Assembly (NCBI GenBank): GCA_905479565.1
Contig: CAJQMY010000053.1
Span: 1 to 51,534, forward strand
Source: an uncultured Candidatus Nitrosopumilus sp.
Lineage (GTDB): Archaea; Thermoproteota; Nitrososphaeria; Nitrososphaerales; Nitrosopumilaceae
Reading direction: 5' to 3'
Length of the DNA: 51,534 bases
Of the stretch, positions 17,812 through 26,372 are shown one piece after another. Numbering within the stretch: position 1 is the first letter of the stretch; each line of letters begins with the position of its first letter. The position numbers and the translations under genes were made by a program. Below the pieces are notes generated by a model that was not told the origin of the DNA, did not search any database, and saw only the letters and a program-made list of their open reading frames with translations.

Positions 17812-18612
17812 TCAACCCTTTTTCATAGAATCTAATTGCTTTTTGAAAGCCTTTCCTAGGATTGGATTAATAAAATAGGGAAATATATTTTTCAAACATA
17901 CCGCACCTCGTACTACAGAGGGTACAATGATTTCCAATCTAGTGGAATTTGCTGCTTTGAGGATTATTTTTGCCACAGTTTTAGAACTAAGCGAGGTGGG
18001 AGAAAATTTTAGCATCTTTTCAAACGAAGGATGATCAAAGAAATTAGTTCTAACCATAATAGGACTGACAACAGTAATTCCAACCCCGGTACTTTTTAAT
18101 TCATGTTTAAGGCCTTCTGAGAATCCCAGCATCGCAAATTTTGATGCACAGTATGACGCAATTCCAGGTAAACCAAAACTTGCAGCAACAGATGCAACAT
18201 TGACAATGTGTCCTGATTTTTTATCCATCATTGACGGAAGAAAATTTTTGATACAGTAAATCATTCCAAAATAATTTGTCTCCATCTGTGATTCTATGTC
18301 ATCAATACTAAGATCAGTCACAGAACCATAAATTGCAAAACCTGCATTGTTTACTAGAATATCAACTGAATCAAATTTTTCTAAGACTATTTTAGACATT
18401 TCTTTTACTTGATCTTTTTTAGATACATCACATTGGCAAATCAGAACAGTTACATCAAATTGTTTTAATTCACCTGCAACTTGTTCAAGTTTTTCTTTTG
18501 TCCTTGAAACTAGAACAATGTTTGCACCTTTCTTTGCAAATTCTATTGCAGTATCTCTACCAATTCCCGATGATGCGCCAGTGATAAGTACAACTTTATT
18601 TTTAAAATCCAC
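17812..18612 (-). CDS. Short-chain dehydrogenase/reductase (SDR)
   Basis: 266-residue classical SDR, an NAD(P)-dependent oxidoreductase. The cofactor loop TGASSGIG is at residues 11-18, with NNAG near 90. The catalytic Ser lies in NVASVAASFG and the YCASK motif is intact. The basic VSRTKEK after beta-2 suggests NADP(H). The C-terminal extension with FINPILGKAFKKQLD is amphipathic and may touch the membrane, as in SDRs of lipid metabolism. Starts at GTG. Lies 34 bases downstream of the flippase-like gene on the same strand. Substrate unknown. Confidence 0.9.
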   Translation of the reverse strand: MDFKNKVVLITGASSGIGRDTAIEFAKKGANIVLVSRTKEKLEQVAGELKQFDVTVLICQCDVSKKDQVKEMSKIVLEKFDSVDILVNNAGFAIYGSVTDLSIDDIESQMETNYFGMIYCIKNFLPSMMDKKSGHIVNVASVAASFGLPGIASYCASKFAMLGFSEGLKHELKSTGVGITVVSPIMVRTNFFDHPSFEKMLKFSPTSLSSKTVAKIILKAANSTRLEIIVPSVVRGAVCLKNIFPYFINPILGKAFKKQLDSMKKG

Positions 18613-18646
18613 AAATCAGGAAAATCGATTAAAGATAAAGTGGTTT

Positions 18647-19663
18647 CTATGAAGACTGTGATTTTGGTATTTTACTCAAGGCCAATTTTACTAAAAGTAG
18701 CCATGTAATGGCGATTGGAACGTAATATGTTGCAATTCTCCATCCAATTACAGCATCCCAAGCCACTACTTCCTCTGAAATTTCAAATGCAAAAGGATCT
18801 AAATTGTTGATATAGGCTATAATTCCAAATTCTGCCAAACCAGAACCACCTATGGTAATAGGTAAATTTCCAATCGCGTTTGCACCCATTACTGCCATAA
18901 TAGAATCAAATGCATTGATAACGAAACCTGTGCCCATTGCAATAATCATAAATGAAATTCCGTAAAATGCCCATGAAGCTAGTGAAAAGAAAAATGAAAT
19001 GGTAAAGATTTTTTTATATTCTGGGGTTTGTATATTTTCTCTGATCATAGTACACGTTTCTTCCATCCAAGAGTTAGTTTGATTGATGATTTTGGTTCCT
19101 TTTTCTTTTCCTAATTTTTTGATAAGAGTTTGTAAGATATTTGGAACTTGAAATGTGCGTTTAGAAGACAAGAAAAACATAACCATCCATAAAGACGTTA
19201 TAGAAATGCTAGTGGCTAAAATAACTATTCCAACCATATATGCCCCATTTAATAATGCAATTATTCCTGCCAACATAGATAGCAGTCCTGCTGTAAGAAC
19301 TTCAGTCACAATATCAACTAGTGCGATCCATGTAGCTTTTGAAAGCTCTATTCCTTTTTTCTTTAAATAATAAATTACAATAAATTCTGCTCCAATAAAC
19401 ATTGGAGTTGTAAATTTGATAAATTCACTACCAATTCTAACACCGACTAATTTAGAAAATGAATCAAAATTTCCAAGATACTTTCTTGAAATGTATGCAA
19501 ATTTGATTCCCTGAAACCCTAATTTTATCATCATGGCAACAATTGCACCAATAAACGGAAGCAATCCAATCGCCAGAATATCTTCTATTTGAATATCAAA
19601 TTGGATTGCGATAATAAAAATAGGAATTAGAGTGATGGGAATAGCAATTATTCTCCAGTTCAT
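18647..19663 (-). CDS. Flippase-like membrane protein, LPG-synthase/AglD TM family (UPF0104)
   Basis: About 338 residues with seven or eight hydrophobic helices and few polar loops, matching the lysylphosphatidylglycerol-synthase transmembrane family (UPF0104). The diagnostic loop NLPITIGGSGLAEFGI near residue 265 is present, as is LGFQGIKFAYISRKYLG early on. Archaeal members are linked to dolichol-glycan or lipid handling. ATG at 19663 is used; a TTG at 19687 would add eight residues. It may pair with the downstream SDR. A perfect inverted repeat sits 64 bases upstream. Confidence 0.8.
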   Translation of the reverse strand: MNWRIIAIPITLIPIFIIAIQFDIQIEDILAIGLLPFIGAIVAMMIKLGFQGIKFAYISRKYLGNFDSFSKLVGVRIGSEFIKFTTPMFIGAEFIVIYYLKKKGIELSKATWIALVDIVTEVLTAGLLSMLAGIIALLNGAYMVGIVILATSISITSLWMVMFFLSSKRTFQVPNILQTLIKKLGKEKGTKIINQTNSWMEETCTMIRENIQTPEYKKIFTISFFFSLASWAFYGISFMIIAMGTGFVINAFDSIMAVMGANAIGNLPITIGGSGLAEFGIIAYINNLDPFAFEISEEVVAWDAVIGWRIATYYVPIAITWLLLVKLALSKIPKSQSS

Positions 19664-19726
19664 TTGATGATTTTTTTGAGGAATCAAATATGAAAGTTGA
19701 GTACATTTCCAGTCGGGAAAAATTGC

Positions 19727-19742
19727 TGCCTAGGGCTAGGCA
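19727..19742. promoter_or_regulatory. Perfect inverted repeat TGCCTAG-GG-CTAGGCA
   Basis: Seven-base arms flank a GG centre, upstream of the flippase-like gene and at the 3' edge of a relic gene. It could be an operator for the flippase-SDR unit or a small hairpin ending the relic's transcript. Seen directly; role inferred. Confidence 0.4.
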
Positions 19743-19748
19743 CAGAAA

Positions 19749-20000
19749 TTATTTAGAATTAGATGGTTTTACATGATTATGAAATTCGTGTTTAATTTCT
19801 TCAAACAACGAATTCAACATATCATAATCTGAAAGATTCCTATCTTTGGGTAATTTGACAACTAAATCTTTGAAACAAGTCTCCTTTTCAAAAATGGTTT
19901 AGTTCACAAATTAGATGAAATTCAAACAGATAAAAATTAGGTGAGATTTTTTCATCTTTTTGAATATTAATTTAGTATTTTCAATGATAACAATATCCAA
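19749..20000 (-). pseudogene. Frameshifted relic gene
   Basis: This 252-base piece of the gap reads as one protein on the minus strand if two frameshifts are bridged. LGLDIVIIENTKLIFKK from TTG at 20000 passes to DEKISPNFYLFEFHLICEL, ending NHF at a TGA. Removing one T from the TTTTT run there continues as EKETCFKDLVVKLPKDRN and then LSDYDMLNSLFEEIKHEFH, ending NHVKPSNSK and TAA at 19749. The acidic C-terminal helix and codon choice look genuinely coding. Family not recognised; roughly 83 codons remain. A sequencing indel in the T run could explain part of it. Confidence 0.5.
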
Positions 20001-20045
20001 ACCAAGCTAGTTTGAAATATAAGCAAATAAAGAAAATTAGACGGA

Positions 20046-20804
20046 TTGAAAACAATTTTTGTTTCAGGTACTGCTGGTTCTGGAAAATCTTTACTCACAT
20101 CAAAGTTACAAGATTACTACTCAAAAAATGGAGCATTTGCCGCAATTTTGAATTTAGATCCAGGTGTAGATAACATGCCATACGCTTGTGATATCGATGT
20201 CAGAGACTATGTTGATTACGTATCAATTATGCAACAGTATGAACTTGGTCCAAATGGCGCTATGATTATGGCAAATGATTTGATTGCATCAAAGATTGAT
20301 GATATTCAAAATGATGTAGACAAAGTAAATCCAGATTACTTAATTGTAGATACACCAGGTCAGATTGAATTATTTGCGTATCGTTCTAGTGGACGTTTCA
20401 TAGTAGATAATATTTCAAATGAAGAAAAAACAAATATTTTTCTTTTTGATGGATCTCTTATTACATCGCCAGTTAATTTTGTTTCAATTGCATTACTTGC
20501 GACATCAATTAGATTACGTTTGAATTTGCCAACAGTTAATGTTCTAACCAAGACAGATCTTATTGGAGATAAATTAAAAAATATTTTACAATGGTCCACA
20601 AATTTAAAAACATTAGAAAATGCAATTGGAAAAGAAGCTAATGGTGATACATATACATTGACTACAAACATTCTACGAGGATTAAACTTAGGAGGATTTG
20701 CCCAAGGCCTAATTCCAATATCCAATGTTACAGATGATGGTTTTTTAAATCTTGAAAGTGCATTAAGCAGAATTCTTAATTTGGGTGAGGAGGTAGAGGA
20801 TTAA
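20046..20804 (+). CDS. GPN-loop GTPase
   Basis: 252-residue GPN-loop GTPase, the archaeal counterpart of eukaryotic GPN1-3 proteins involved in RNA polymerase assembly. It has the P-loop VSGTAGSGKS at residues 6-15, switch-like NLDPGVDNMPY, and the diagnostic GPNGA loop near 72. DTPGQIELF is the G3 motif and TKTDLI the G4 base-specificity motif. These dimeric enzymes use the GPN loop in catalysis. It starts at TTG and its stop abuts the thrB start, so it heads a gpn-thrB-queC unit. Confidence 0.92.
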   Translation: MKTIFVSGTAGSGKSLLTSKLQDYYSKNGAFAAILNLDPGVDNMPYACDIDVRDYVDYVSIMQQYELGPNGAMIMANDLIASKIDDIQNDVDKVNPDYLIVDTPGQIELFAYRSSGRFIVDNISNEEKTNIFLFDGSLITSPVNFVSIALLATSIRLRLNLPTVNVLTKTDLIGDKLKNILQWSTNLKTLENAIGKEANGDTYTLTTNILRGLNLGGFAQGLIPISNVTDDGFLNLESALSRILNLGEEVED

Positions 20805-21728
20805 TTGATATCAAAAATCACAGTCAAAGCACCTTCATCGACTGCAAATTTAGGTCCAGGATTTGATGTATTTGGATTAGCTTTGGATGCATTTTACGAT
20901 ACAGTCACGTTAACCAAAACAAAAAATGGAATTAAAATAATTACAGATAATGATATCCCTACAAATCCTGAAAAAAATACTGCAGGATTAGTGGCAAAAA
21001 ACATGATGAAAGAATTCAAAATTAAAGGAGGCGTTGAAATTAAAATCAAGAAAGGAATCCCTGCAGGATACGGAATGGGAAGTAGTGCCGCATCGGCAGC
21101 TGCAACGGCAGTTGCATTTGATAAATTATTTAGATTAAAATTGGATGGAAATTCTTTGGTAGAATTTGCAGGATCTGGAGAAAAAGCAAGTGCAGGTGCA
21201 GTTCATTATGATAATGTTGCAGCCTCTGTGTTGGGCGGATTTGTAATTGTTAAAACAAATCCTTTGGATATAATCAGAATTGATCCTCCAGCCAATCTAA
21301 GAATGTGTGTAGCAGTTCCAACAATTAGTGTTCCAAAAAAGAAAACAAAGGTATCAAGAGGAGTTATCCCGAAAAAAATCAAATTGTCTGACAGTATTTT
21401 AAATTTATCAAATGCTGCAGCAATTGTTGCAGGGTTTATGAAAAAAGATTCAGAAATTATTGGAAATTCAATCAAGGATGTGATAGTTGAGCCAGCAAGA
21501 CAACATATGATTCCAGGATTTGCCAAAGTAAAAGAAAATGCCATCAAGGCAGGAGCATTGGGTGTCACTATTAGTGGGGCGGGGCCTTCAGTGATTGCTT
21601 TTTCAAAAAGTTCAGCAGATTTAAAAAAAATTAGCTTATACATGGCAAAAGGGTTTACATCCGTAAATACAAAATCTCAGACTGTAATTTGTAAATCAAG
21701 TAAAGGTGCCGTAGATAAAAGAAAATAG
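20805..21728 (+). CDS. thrB: Homoserine kinase
   Basis: 307-residue GHMP-family kinase that phosphorylates homoserine for threonine synthesis. The N-terminal APSSTANLGPGFDVFGLAL is the ThrB signature. The ATP-binding GHMP motif PAGYGMGSSAASAAA is near residues 85-99, and the C-terminal GVTISGAGPSVIAF closes the active site. It begins at TTG directly after the stop of the GPN GTPase, with no gap, indicating coupled translation. Threonine synthase is not in the window. Confidence 0.94.
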   Translation: MISKITVKAPSSTANLGPGFDVFGLALDAFYDTVTLTKTKNGIKIITDNDIPTNPEKNTAGLVAKNMMKEFKIKGGVEIKIKKGIPAGYGMGSSAASAAATAVAFDKLFRLKLDGNSLVEFAGSGEKASAGAVHYDNVAASVLGGFVIVKTNPLDIIRIDPPANLRMCVAVPTISVPKKKTKVSRGVIPKKIKLSDSILNLSNAAAIVAGFMKKDSEIIGNSIKDVIVEPARQHMIPGFAKVKENAIKAGALGVTISGAGPSVIAFSKSSADLKKISLYMAKGFTSVNTKSQTVICKSSKGAVDKRK

Positions 21729-21739
21729 CTGAATGGATT

Positions 21740-22414
21740 ATGAAAAAGGCAGTTATTGTTTTTAGCGGAGGAGTGGATTCCGTTTGTGCTGTTTCATATT
21801 TAAAATCAAAATATGAATTATACGGTATTACATTTTCTTACGGACAAAAAGCTAATAGCGAAATTACTGCAGCTAAATCCTTTGCAAAAAAATTGGGCTT
21901 AAAACAACATAAAATAATCGATATTGGATTTATGAAAGACTTGTACGGAAACTCTAATGTTTTAACAAGTTCTAAAAGAAAAATTCCTAGTAAATTTGAG
22001 TATTCAATTGTAGTACCAATCAGAAATGCAGTCTTTCTATCAATTGCTTCAGCATGGGCTTTTACACTAAACGCATCTCTAGTAGTATATGGCGCTCACA
22101 CTGGAGATAAACACTATCCAGATTGTAGACCAAATTTTGCAAAAAAACTAGAAAGTGCATTTAATCAAGGTGAAATTGATGGAATCAAATCAAAACTGCG
22201 AAAAAATATTAAAATTTGGTCACCGTATAGAATGGGATTATCAAAAAGTGATTTACTAAAATCAGGAATGAAAGTTTTGGGAAATTCTATTTTTAAGACA
22301 TGGAGTTGTTATTCAAATAAAAAATATCATTGTGGAGTCTGTGAATCTTGCAATAATAGAAAAATTGCATTCAAAAAAGCTGGAATTGCAGATAAGACAA
22401 AATATCTTAAATAA
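21740..22414 (+). CDS. queC: QueC, 7-cyano-7-deazaguanine (preQ0) synthase
   Basis: 224-residue ATP-dependent enzyme converting 7-carboxy-7-deazaguanine to preQ0, precursor of archaeosine in tRNA. The PP-loop FSGGVDSVCAVS is at residues 8-19. YGAHTGDKHYPDCRP is the substrate loop. The zinc site is C-x7-C-x2-C-x2-C in SCYSNKKYHCGVCESC near the C-terminus. Length and motifs are complete. It lies 11 bases after thrB and faces folE and queE, which act earlier in the same pathway. Confidence 0.94.
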   Translation: MKKAVIVFSGGVDSVCAVSYLKSKYELYGITFSYGQKANSEITAAKSFAKKLGLKQHKIIDIGFMKDLYGNSNVLTSSKRKIPSKFEYSIVVPIRNAVFLSIASAWAFTLNASLVVYGAHTGDKHYPDCRPNFAKKLESAFNQGEIDGIKSKLRKNIKIWSPYRMGLSKSDLLKSGMKVLGNSIFKTWSCYSNKKYHCGVCESCNNRKIAFKKAGIADKTKYLK

Positions 22415-22416
22415 AT

Positions 22417-22668
22417 CTAATAACTATTTCTAAGAATTTTCTTTTTTAGAACTAGGCCTCTAATTCCAACATACCAAATCAAAAAGAATGCGCCAACAAT
22501 TCCCATAAACACATAGTTTTGTACTTCTGGAGTTAATCCCTCAATTGAGTTAGTGATTTTACTTGAAGTTAGCATTGAGATTGCAATTACGATAATACAT
22601 TCAATTGCATACCATGTCCAATTTGGCCATGACTCTTTTGGAATGTGAATGTAAGGATTTGCTCCCAT
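22417..22668 (-). CDS. Small two-helix membrane protein
   Basis: 83 residues with an amphipathic aromatic start (YIHIPKESWPNWTWYAIE) and two hydrophobic helices joined by a polar loop (KITNSIEGLTPEVQN), ending with basic VLKKKILRNSY. The arrangement predicts two membrane passes. ATG at 22668 was chosen; an upstream TTG at 22680 would add four residues. No function can be given. It converges with queC, with two bases between stops, and lies just downstream of folE. Confidence 0.65.
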   Translation of the reverse strand: MGANPYIHIPKESWPNWTWYAIECIIVIAISMLTSSKITNSIEGLTPEVQNYVFMGIVGAFFLIWYVGIRGLVLKKKILRNSY

Positions 22669-22711
22669 GTTTCTAATCAAAAATATTGATTATTTAATTT
22701 TTCAGTATTCT

Positions 22712-23269
22712 CTAAAAGGAAAGATCTGAGGCACGGTTTCGAAGTAGCGACATTATGCCTGCTTTTTCATCTTTATTTTCATAAATTCCTCTAAACGCAG
22801 AGGACGAAAGCGTTGCATCATTTTTTACGCCACGCATCTTCATACAAAGATGCTCAGCATCTGCTAAAACAACAATGCCCTTTACTCCTTGAGAATGTAG
22901 TTCATCAGCAATATTTTTTGTAAGACGCTCCTGAATTTGAAGTCTTTTTGAATACTTTTCCACCAATCTAACCAGTTTTGAAATTCCAAAAACTCTACCA
23001 TTTGGAGAATATGCAATGTGAATTTTTCCGTAAAAAGGCAACATGTGGTGTTCACACATCGAATAAAATTGAATATTTCGTGCAATTACTACATCAGAAT
23101 CTTCCGAGAATTGAACAGATAATTCCGAATCCGAATCATATCCGCCAAATATTTCTTTGTACATATTTGCAATTCTTTCAGGGGTCTCACGTAATCCTTC
23201 GCGTGTAGGATCTTCTCCGACTTCAATAATTAATTCCCTTACAAGTTTTTTTACGCGTTCTTGATCCAT
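22712..23269 (-). CDS. folE: GTP cyclohydrolase I
   Basis: 185-residue type I GTP cyclohydrolase producing 7,8-dihydroneopterin triphosphate, the first step of preQ0/archaeosine synthesis. Zinc ligands are seen in MCEHHMLPF and LCMKMRGVKN. The substrate sequence PYGKIHIAYSPNGRVFGISKLVRLVE and EDPTREGLRETPERIA are both canonical. ATG start. In this neighbourhood with queC and queE it most likely serves tRNA modification rather than folate synthesis. Confidence 0.95.
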   Translation of the reverse strand: MDQERVKKLVRELIIEVGEDPTREGLRETPERIANMYKEIFGGYDSDSELSVQFSEDSDVVIARNIQFYSMCEHHMLPFYGKIHIAYSPNGRVFGISKLVRLVEKYSKRLQIQERLTKNIADELHSQGVKGIVVLADAEHLCMKMRGVKNDATLSSSAFRGIYENKDEKAGIMSLLRNRASDLSF

Positions 23270-23331
23270 TGATATTCACACAGAATTTTTCTAGTATTTG
23301 AACCTAATCAGATTTTTAATAGGTGGTAATG

Positions 23332-24045
23332 TTACGGAGCACCAATAAATTTGTGTAATTGTGGAACTACCTTAACATCGATGTAATGAGGATAGACCAA
23401 ATCATACAATTCCAATAAAAGTTCTAGCGAAGGCTCAGAAATTCCATATGTAGGTTGAATGATGAAACCATCTATATTTTCTTTAGATATTTTATCAAAA
23501 ACTTCTTGTACTAGTTTTGCAAATTCATTTGGTTGAGTTTTTGAGCTAACTACAACTTTGATGTATGTTGTTTTATTTGATCTAACAGATGATTGAAGAC
23601 ATTTCATTGTATGACTAATTAACTTTTCATAATGTTTTGTATCGACAAAATCAGAATCTTTTGTTTTAAATTCAATTTTAACAATATCAATAAATGGCAA
23701 TACATGATTAAATCTATCAATATCAAAACAAGATGATTCTAGATATGTGGGAATTTTTTTATTTTGAATATGTTTTGCAAGTAATGCAACTGCTTCATGT
23801 TGGATTAGAGGATCACCGCCTGTAAAATTTACTTTGTAAGTTTGATTCTTTAAGTTAGAATCAATCAAACTATTTGCATCTTCAATAGAATATTCCGTTC
23901 CAGAATCAAGAGGAAGTGATTCTTTCGTATCACAGTAAAAGCAAGTGAAAGGACATCCTGCTAATCTTACAAAGAGAGTTTTGGTTCCATAGAGAATACC
24001 CTCACCTTCTACTGAAGTAAATATTTCAAATAATCTAACTTTCAA
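23332..24045 (-). CDS. queE: QueE, 7-carboxy-7-deazaguanine synthase (radical SAM)
   Basis: 237-residue radical SAM enzyme contracting 6-carboxytetrahydropterin to 7-carboxy-7-deazaguanine. The N-terminus FEIFTSVEGEGILYGTKT is the substrate/Mg2+ entry motif. The cluster motif CPFTCFYC is C-x3-C-x2-C. VNFTGGDPLIQ is the SAM-binding GGEP-type motif, with Asp in place of Glu. Starts at TTG. It is upstream of folE by 62 bases on the same strand. QueD, which makes its substrate, is not within the window. Confidence 0.93.
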   Translation of the reverse strand: MKVRLFEIFTSVEGEGILYGTKTLFVRLAGCPFTCFYCDTKESLPLDSGTEYSIEDANSLIDSNLKNQTYKVNFTGGDPLIQHEAVALLAKHIQNKKIPTYLESSCFDIDRFNHVLPFIDIVKIEFKTKDSDFVDTKHYEKLISHTMKCLQSSVRSNKTTYIKVVVSSKTQPNEFAKLVQEVFDKISKENIDGFIIQPTYGISEPSLELLLELYDLVYPHYIDVKVVPQLHKFIGAP

Positions 24046-24086
24046 CTAATAACCGTAATTTTTTTCATTATTTATTCAATGAGTTT

Positions 24087-24281
24087 CTAATGCATTACCG
24101 GTTCTTTTGTATAAAACAAACCAGAAATAAAAAATATCACTCCCAAGATTCCAATTGTGCTTCCTACGAGTTCTACCTGATTTTGAAGATCTCCTTCAAT
24201 TGGAGCCCATAGCCATGCCATCAAAGCACCAACAATAATCATTGGAATCCCTACCCCAACTATGATTGCTTTGGAGGCCAT
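24087..24281 (-). CDS. Small two-helix membrane protein
   Basis: 64 residues: a first helix with GVGIPMIIVGALMAWLW, a short polar loop (APIEGDLQNQVE), and a second helix GILGVIFFISGLFY ending KEPVMH. This is a compact hairpin membrane protein with no known motif. ATG start, codon use normal, and placed between queE and the secreted coiled-coil gene on the same strand. Similar in size to the 2-TM proteins at 22417 and 30346. Confidence 0.65.
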   Translation of the reverse strand: MASKAIIVGVGIPMIIVGALMAWLWAPIEGDLQNQVELVGSTIGILGVIFFISGLFYTKEPVMH

Positions 24282-24323
24282 GCTAAATGCTGATTAGAAA
24301 ATGTATATGAATTTTATGATAAT

Positions 24324-25337
24324 TTATTGCAATGAATTTTTAATTTCTACCAGTTGTTTTGCTAGATTTCTTAATTGTTCATTAGCGGTTTCAAATTCAC
24401 CATCATTCAAATTCTGTTTAATACTTTGAAGAATATCTCTTGCATCTGACAAATCTTCCTCATCTACTCCATCAACTTGAGAAATTTTAGAAAGAGTTTT
24501 TTCAACTTGTAATATTCTGGATTCAAATGAATCATTTTTTGTTAGTTTAAACTGATCTTTTAGAGATATGATTTTTCTTATTTCTTCAATAATTTGACGT
24601 GGATCATCCGTTGAGGATAAATTTTCCTTGGCAGATTTTAATTTTTGAACAATCTCATCAGAAACGCCTTGCTTTTTGGCATTTTCTATTAATCTATCAA
24701 GTTGTTCCAAATATTTTTGGGCATATACTTTGGCACGTTGTGACTCTTGTTTTGATGTTTTTTCACGTAGTTCTTTGTTAACATCTACGATTGTTTCTTT
24801 GATTTTATGAATCGTGTCCAATGCCTGAATAAATTGATGATCACTGATTTGTTGTCTGGCTTTTACAAACAATTCATCTAATTCAGAAAAATCAATAAAA
24901 GCATCATGTTTTTTGGCAATCGTTTTTAGATTATCTAGATAAAATTGTAATCTTTGAAGATCATTGGATGGATTCCTTGCAGTGTCTCCCGGAGATGACA
25001 TTTTATCTTGAGATGAAACATCAGATGCCGAAGTTGTCAGATGTCTAGAAATCTCTTTAAAGATTTTCATGGCTGAAAGGAAATACTCTTTTGCAGCACT
25101 TGCATCATCGCTTTGTAATGATTTTTCTAGAGATTGAACTTGCTGCGTTCCCTCTTCAAATAATCTCTTAATTTTATCTGAGGAATCATCTGAAATTTGG
25201 TTACTGATTTGTTCTTGTGCACGTTGTGCAATTTTTAAAATTACAGGATCATCTGCAGCATAGGCATTGCTAGTTATGCCTCCAAAAGCCATACTTGCAA
25301 CTAAAATTAGTAAAGCAAAAGATATTACAAATTTCAT
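24324..25337 (-). CDS. Secreted coiled-coil protein
   Basis: 337 residues from an ATG inside the stop of the upstream regulator gene (ATGA overlap), which decides the start against a longer frame beginning at 25439. It has a signal peptide (FVISFALLILVASMAFGG, cleavage probably after AYA). Then come about 300 residues of charged helix with repeated motifs of the type LEKSL, RLIENAKKQG and QIIEEIRKIISLKD, predicting extended coiled coils. No membrane anchor is seen at the C-terminus. Translational coupling to a membrane-bound winged-helix protein suggests a shared envelope function. Not recognised further. Confidence 0.8.
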   Translation of the reverse strand: MKFVISFALLILVASMAFGGITSNAYAADDPVILKIAQRAQEQISNQISDDSSDKIKRLFEEGTQQVQSLEKSLQSDDASAAKEYFLSAMKIFKEISRHLTTSASDVSSQDKMSSPGDTARNPSNDLQRLQFYLDNLKTIAKKHDAFIDFSELDELFVKARQQISDHQFIQALDTIHKIKETIVDVNKELREKTSKQESQRAKVYAQKYLEQLDRLIENAKKQGVSDEIVQKLKSAKENLSSTDDPRQIIEEIRKIISLKDQFKLTKNDSFESRILQVEKTLSKISQVDGVDEEDLSDARDILQSIKQNLNDGEFETANEQLRNLAKQLVEIKNSLQ

Positions 25338-26368
25338 TCTTCTTCCTCCAAATCTGTCTTTAATTTGACTAGATTTTGCAAGTCTTTTTTGGAAATTTCT
25401 ATTACTCCTTGTCTTTCTAATCGTTTTACTGCTCTCCACATTGTAGTTCTAGGTTGTAAGAATTTTTTTCTTAAGTCACTTTCTAAAGCTTCTCCTCCAT
25501 TTGCAGAAATAAATTTGATGATTTCTTTGTCATCTTCACGCATATCAGGTCTTAAATTGAAAATATTTTCAATATCAGTTGTATTAGTTTTAATTTGTGA
25601 ATCAGAAATAACTTCGGTTTGTATAACTGAAGAAGAGTTTGTTTGTTTTCTTTTAATCATAATAATTGCTCCAACAATGGCTGCTGCAACAGGAACACCA
25701 ACTAGTACCATTATACTAATATCATTACTTGGCTGTTCAGGTGTTGTAACTGGTGGTTGAGTAACTGGTGGTTGAGTATTTCCAAAAATATAATTAATTT
25801 CAGACAAGCCTGAACTCAAGTCTAATTTTGTTTGATCATTTATCAAATCCATGTTTGATGGTAATGCATCCATTCCAACAATAATTGAATTTAATGGCAT
25901 CAATAATGAATAATCAGTTGGAGAATCTAAAGTAAAAGTCCAAACCCTTCCTTCTTTAGAAATTAAATCGTGAATATCATAATCGATTGTAATAGAAGAT
26001 GAGCCAAAAGTATCAATTATTGCTTTATCATCAATAATTTCACTAGATAACAAAAAGCCATTTTCATCTACAACAACAAAGTTATCAACAAATGAACCAA
26101 ACAAACTAACTTCATAATCAGGATCTAGAGGATTTACTTCTAGTTGAGATGAAATATGTGCTGAGCCATCTGAATAAAGGGTTAGATCAAGCATACGAGT
26201 AGAACCGAATGAAGTCTGAATTGGCATCATCAGCGCGACAACCATTAAGCCAGCAATTATCAAAGGTGCCTTAACCATTGTTTCGAAGATGCCATCAGTC
26301 CTTACAAAAAGCATTCCATCTTCTTGAAGAGACTCTTTCCTATGGATTGGTACGATTTCCGGATACAT
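25334..26368 (-). CDS. Membrane-anchored winged-helix regulator with extracytoplasmic sensor
   Basis: 344 residues. A hydrophobic helix near 33-50 is followed by a beta-rich ectodomain (about 55-195). A Thr/Pro linker with TQPPV repeated follows, then a second helix (IMVLVGVPVAAAIVGAIIMI, about 218-237) and a cytoplasmic part. The last 70 residues form a winged helix, with EIIKFISANGGEALESDLRK and TTMWRAVKRLERQGVIEI. The layout recalls archaeal one-component regulators with an N-terminal outer domain and C-terminal HTH. It starts 4 bases after the soluble winged-helix gene and overlaps the secreted coiled-coil gene, so the three form an operon. Signal sensed unknown. Confidence 0.82.
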   Translation of the reverse strand: MYPEIVPIHRKESLQEDGMLFVRTDGIFETMVKAPLIIAGLMVVALMMPIQTSFGSTRMLDLTLYSDGSAHISSQLEVNPLDPDYEVSLFGSFVDNFVVVDENGFLLSSEIIDDKAIIDTFGSSSITIDYDIHDLISKEGRVWTFTLDSPTDYSLLMPLNSIIVGMDALPSNMDLINDQTKLDLSSGLSEINYIFGNTQPPVTQPPVTTPEQPSNDISIMVLVGVPVAAAIVGAIIMIKRKQTNSSSVIQTEVISDSQIKTNTTDIENIFNLRPDMREDDKEIIKFISANGGEALESDLRKKFLQPRTTMWRAVKRLERQGVIEISKKDLQNLVKLKTDLEEEE

Positions 26369-26372
26369 ATGC

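Noticed and set aside
25338-25439. N-terminal extension of the secreted coiled-coil protein
   Set aside because: It would overlap the winged helix of the upstream gene and place 34 basic residues before an otherwise normal signal peptide; the ATGA overlap start is better.
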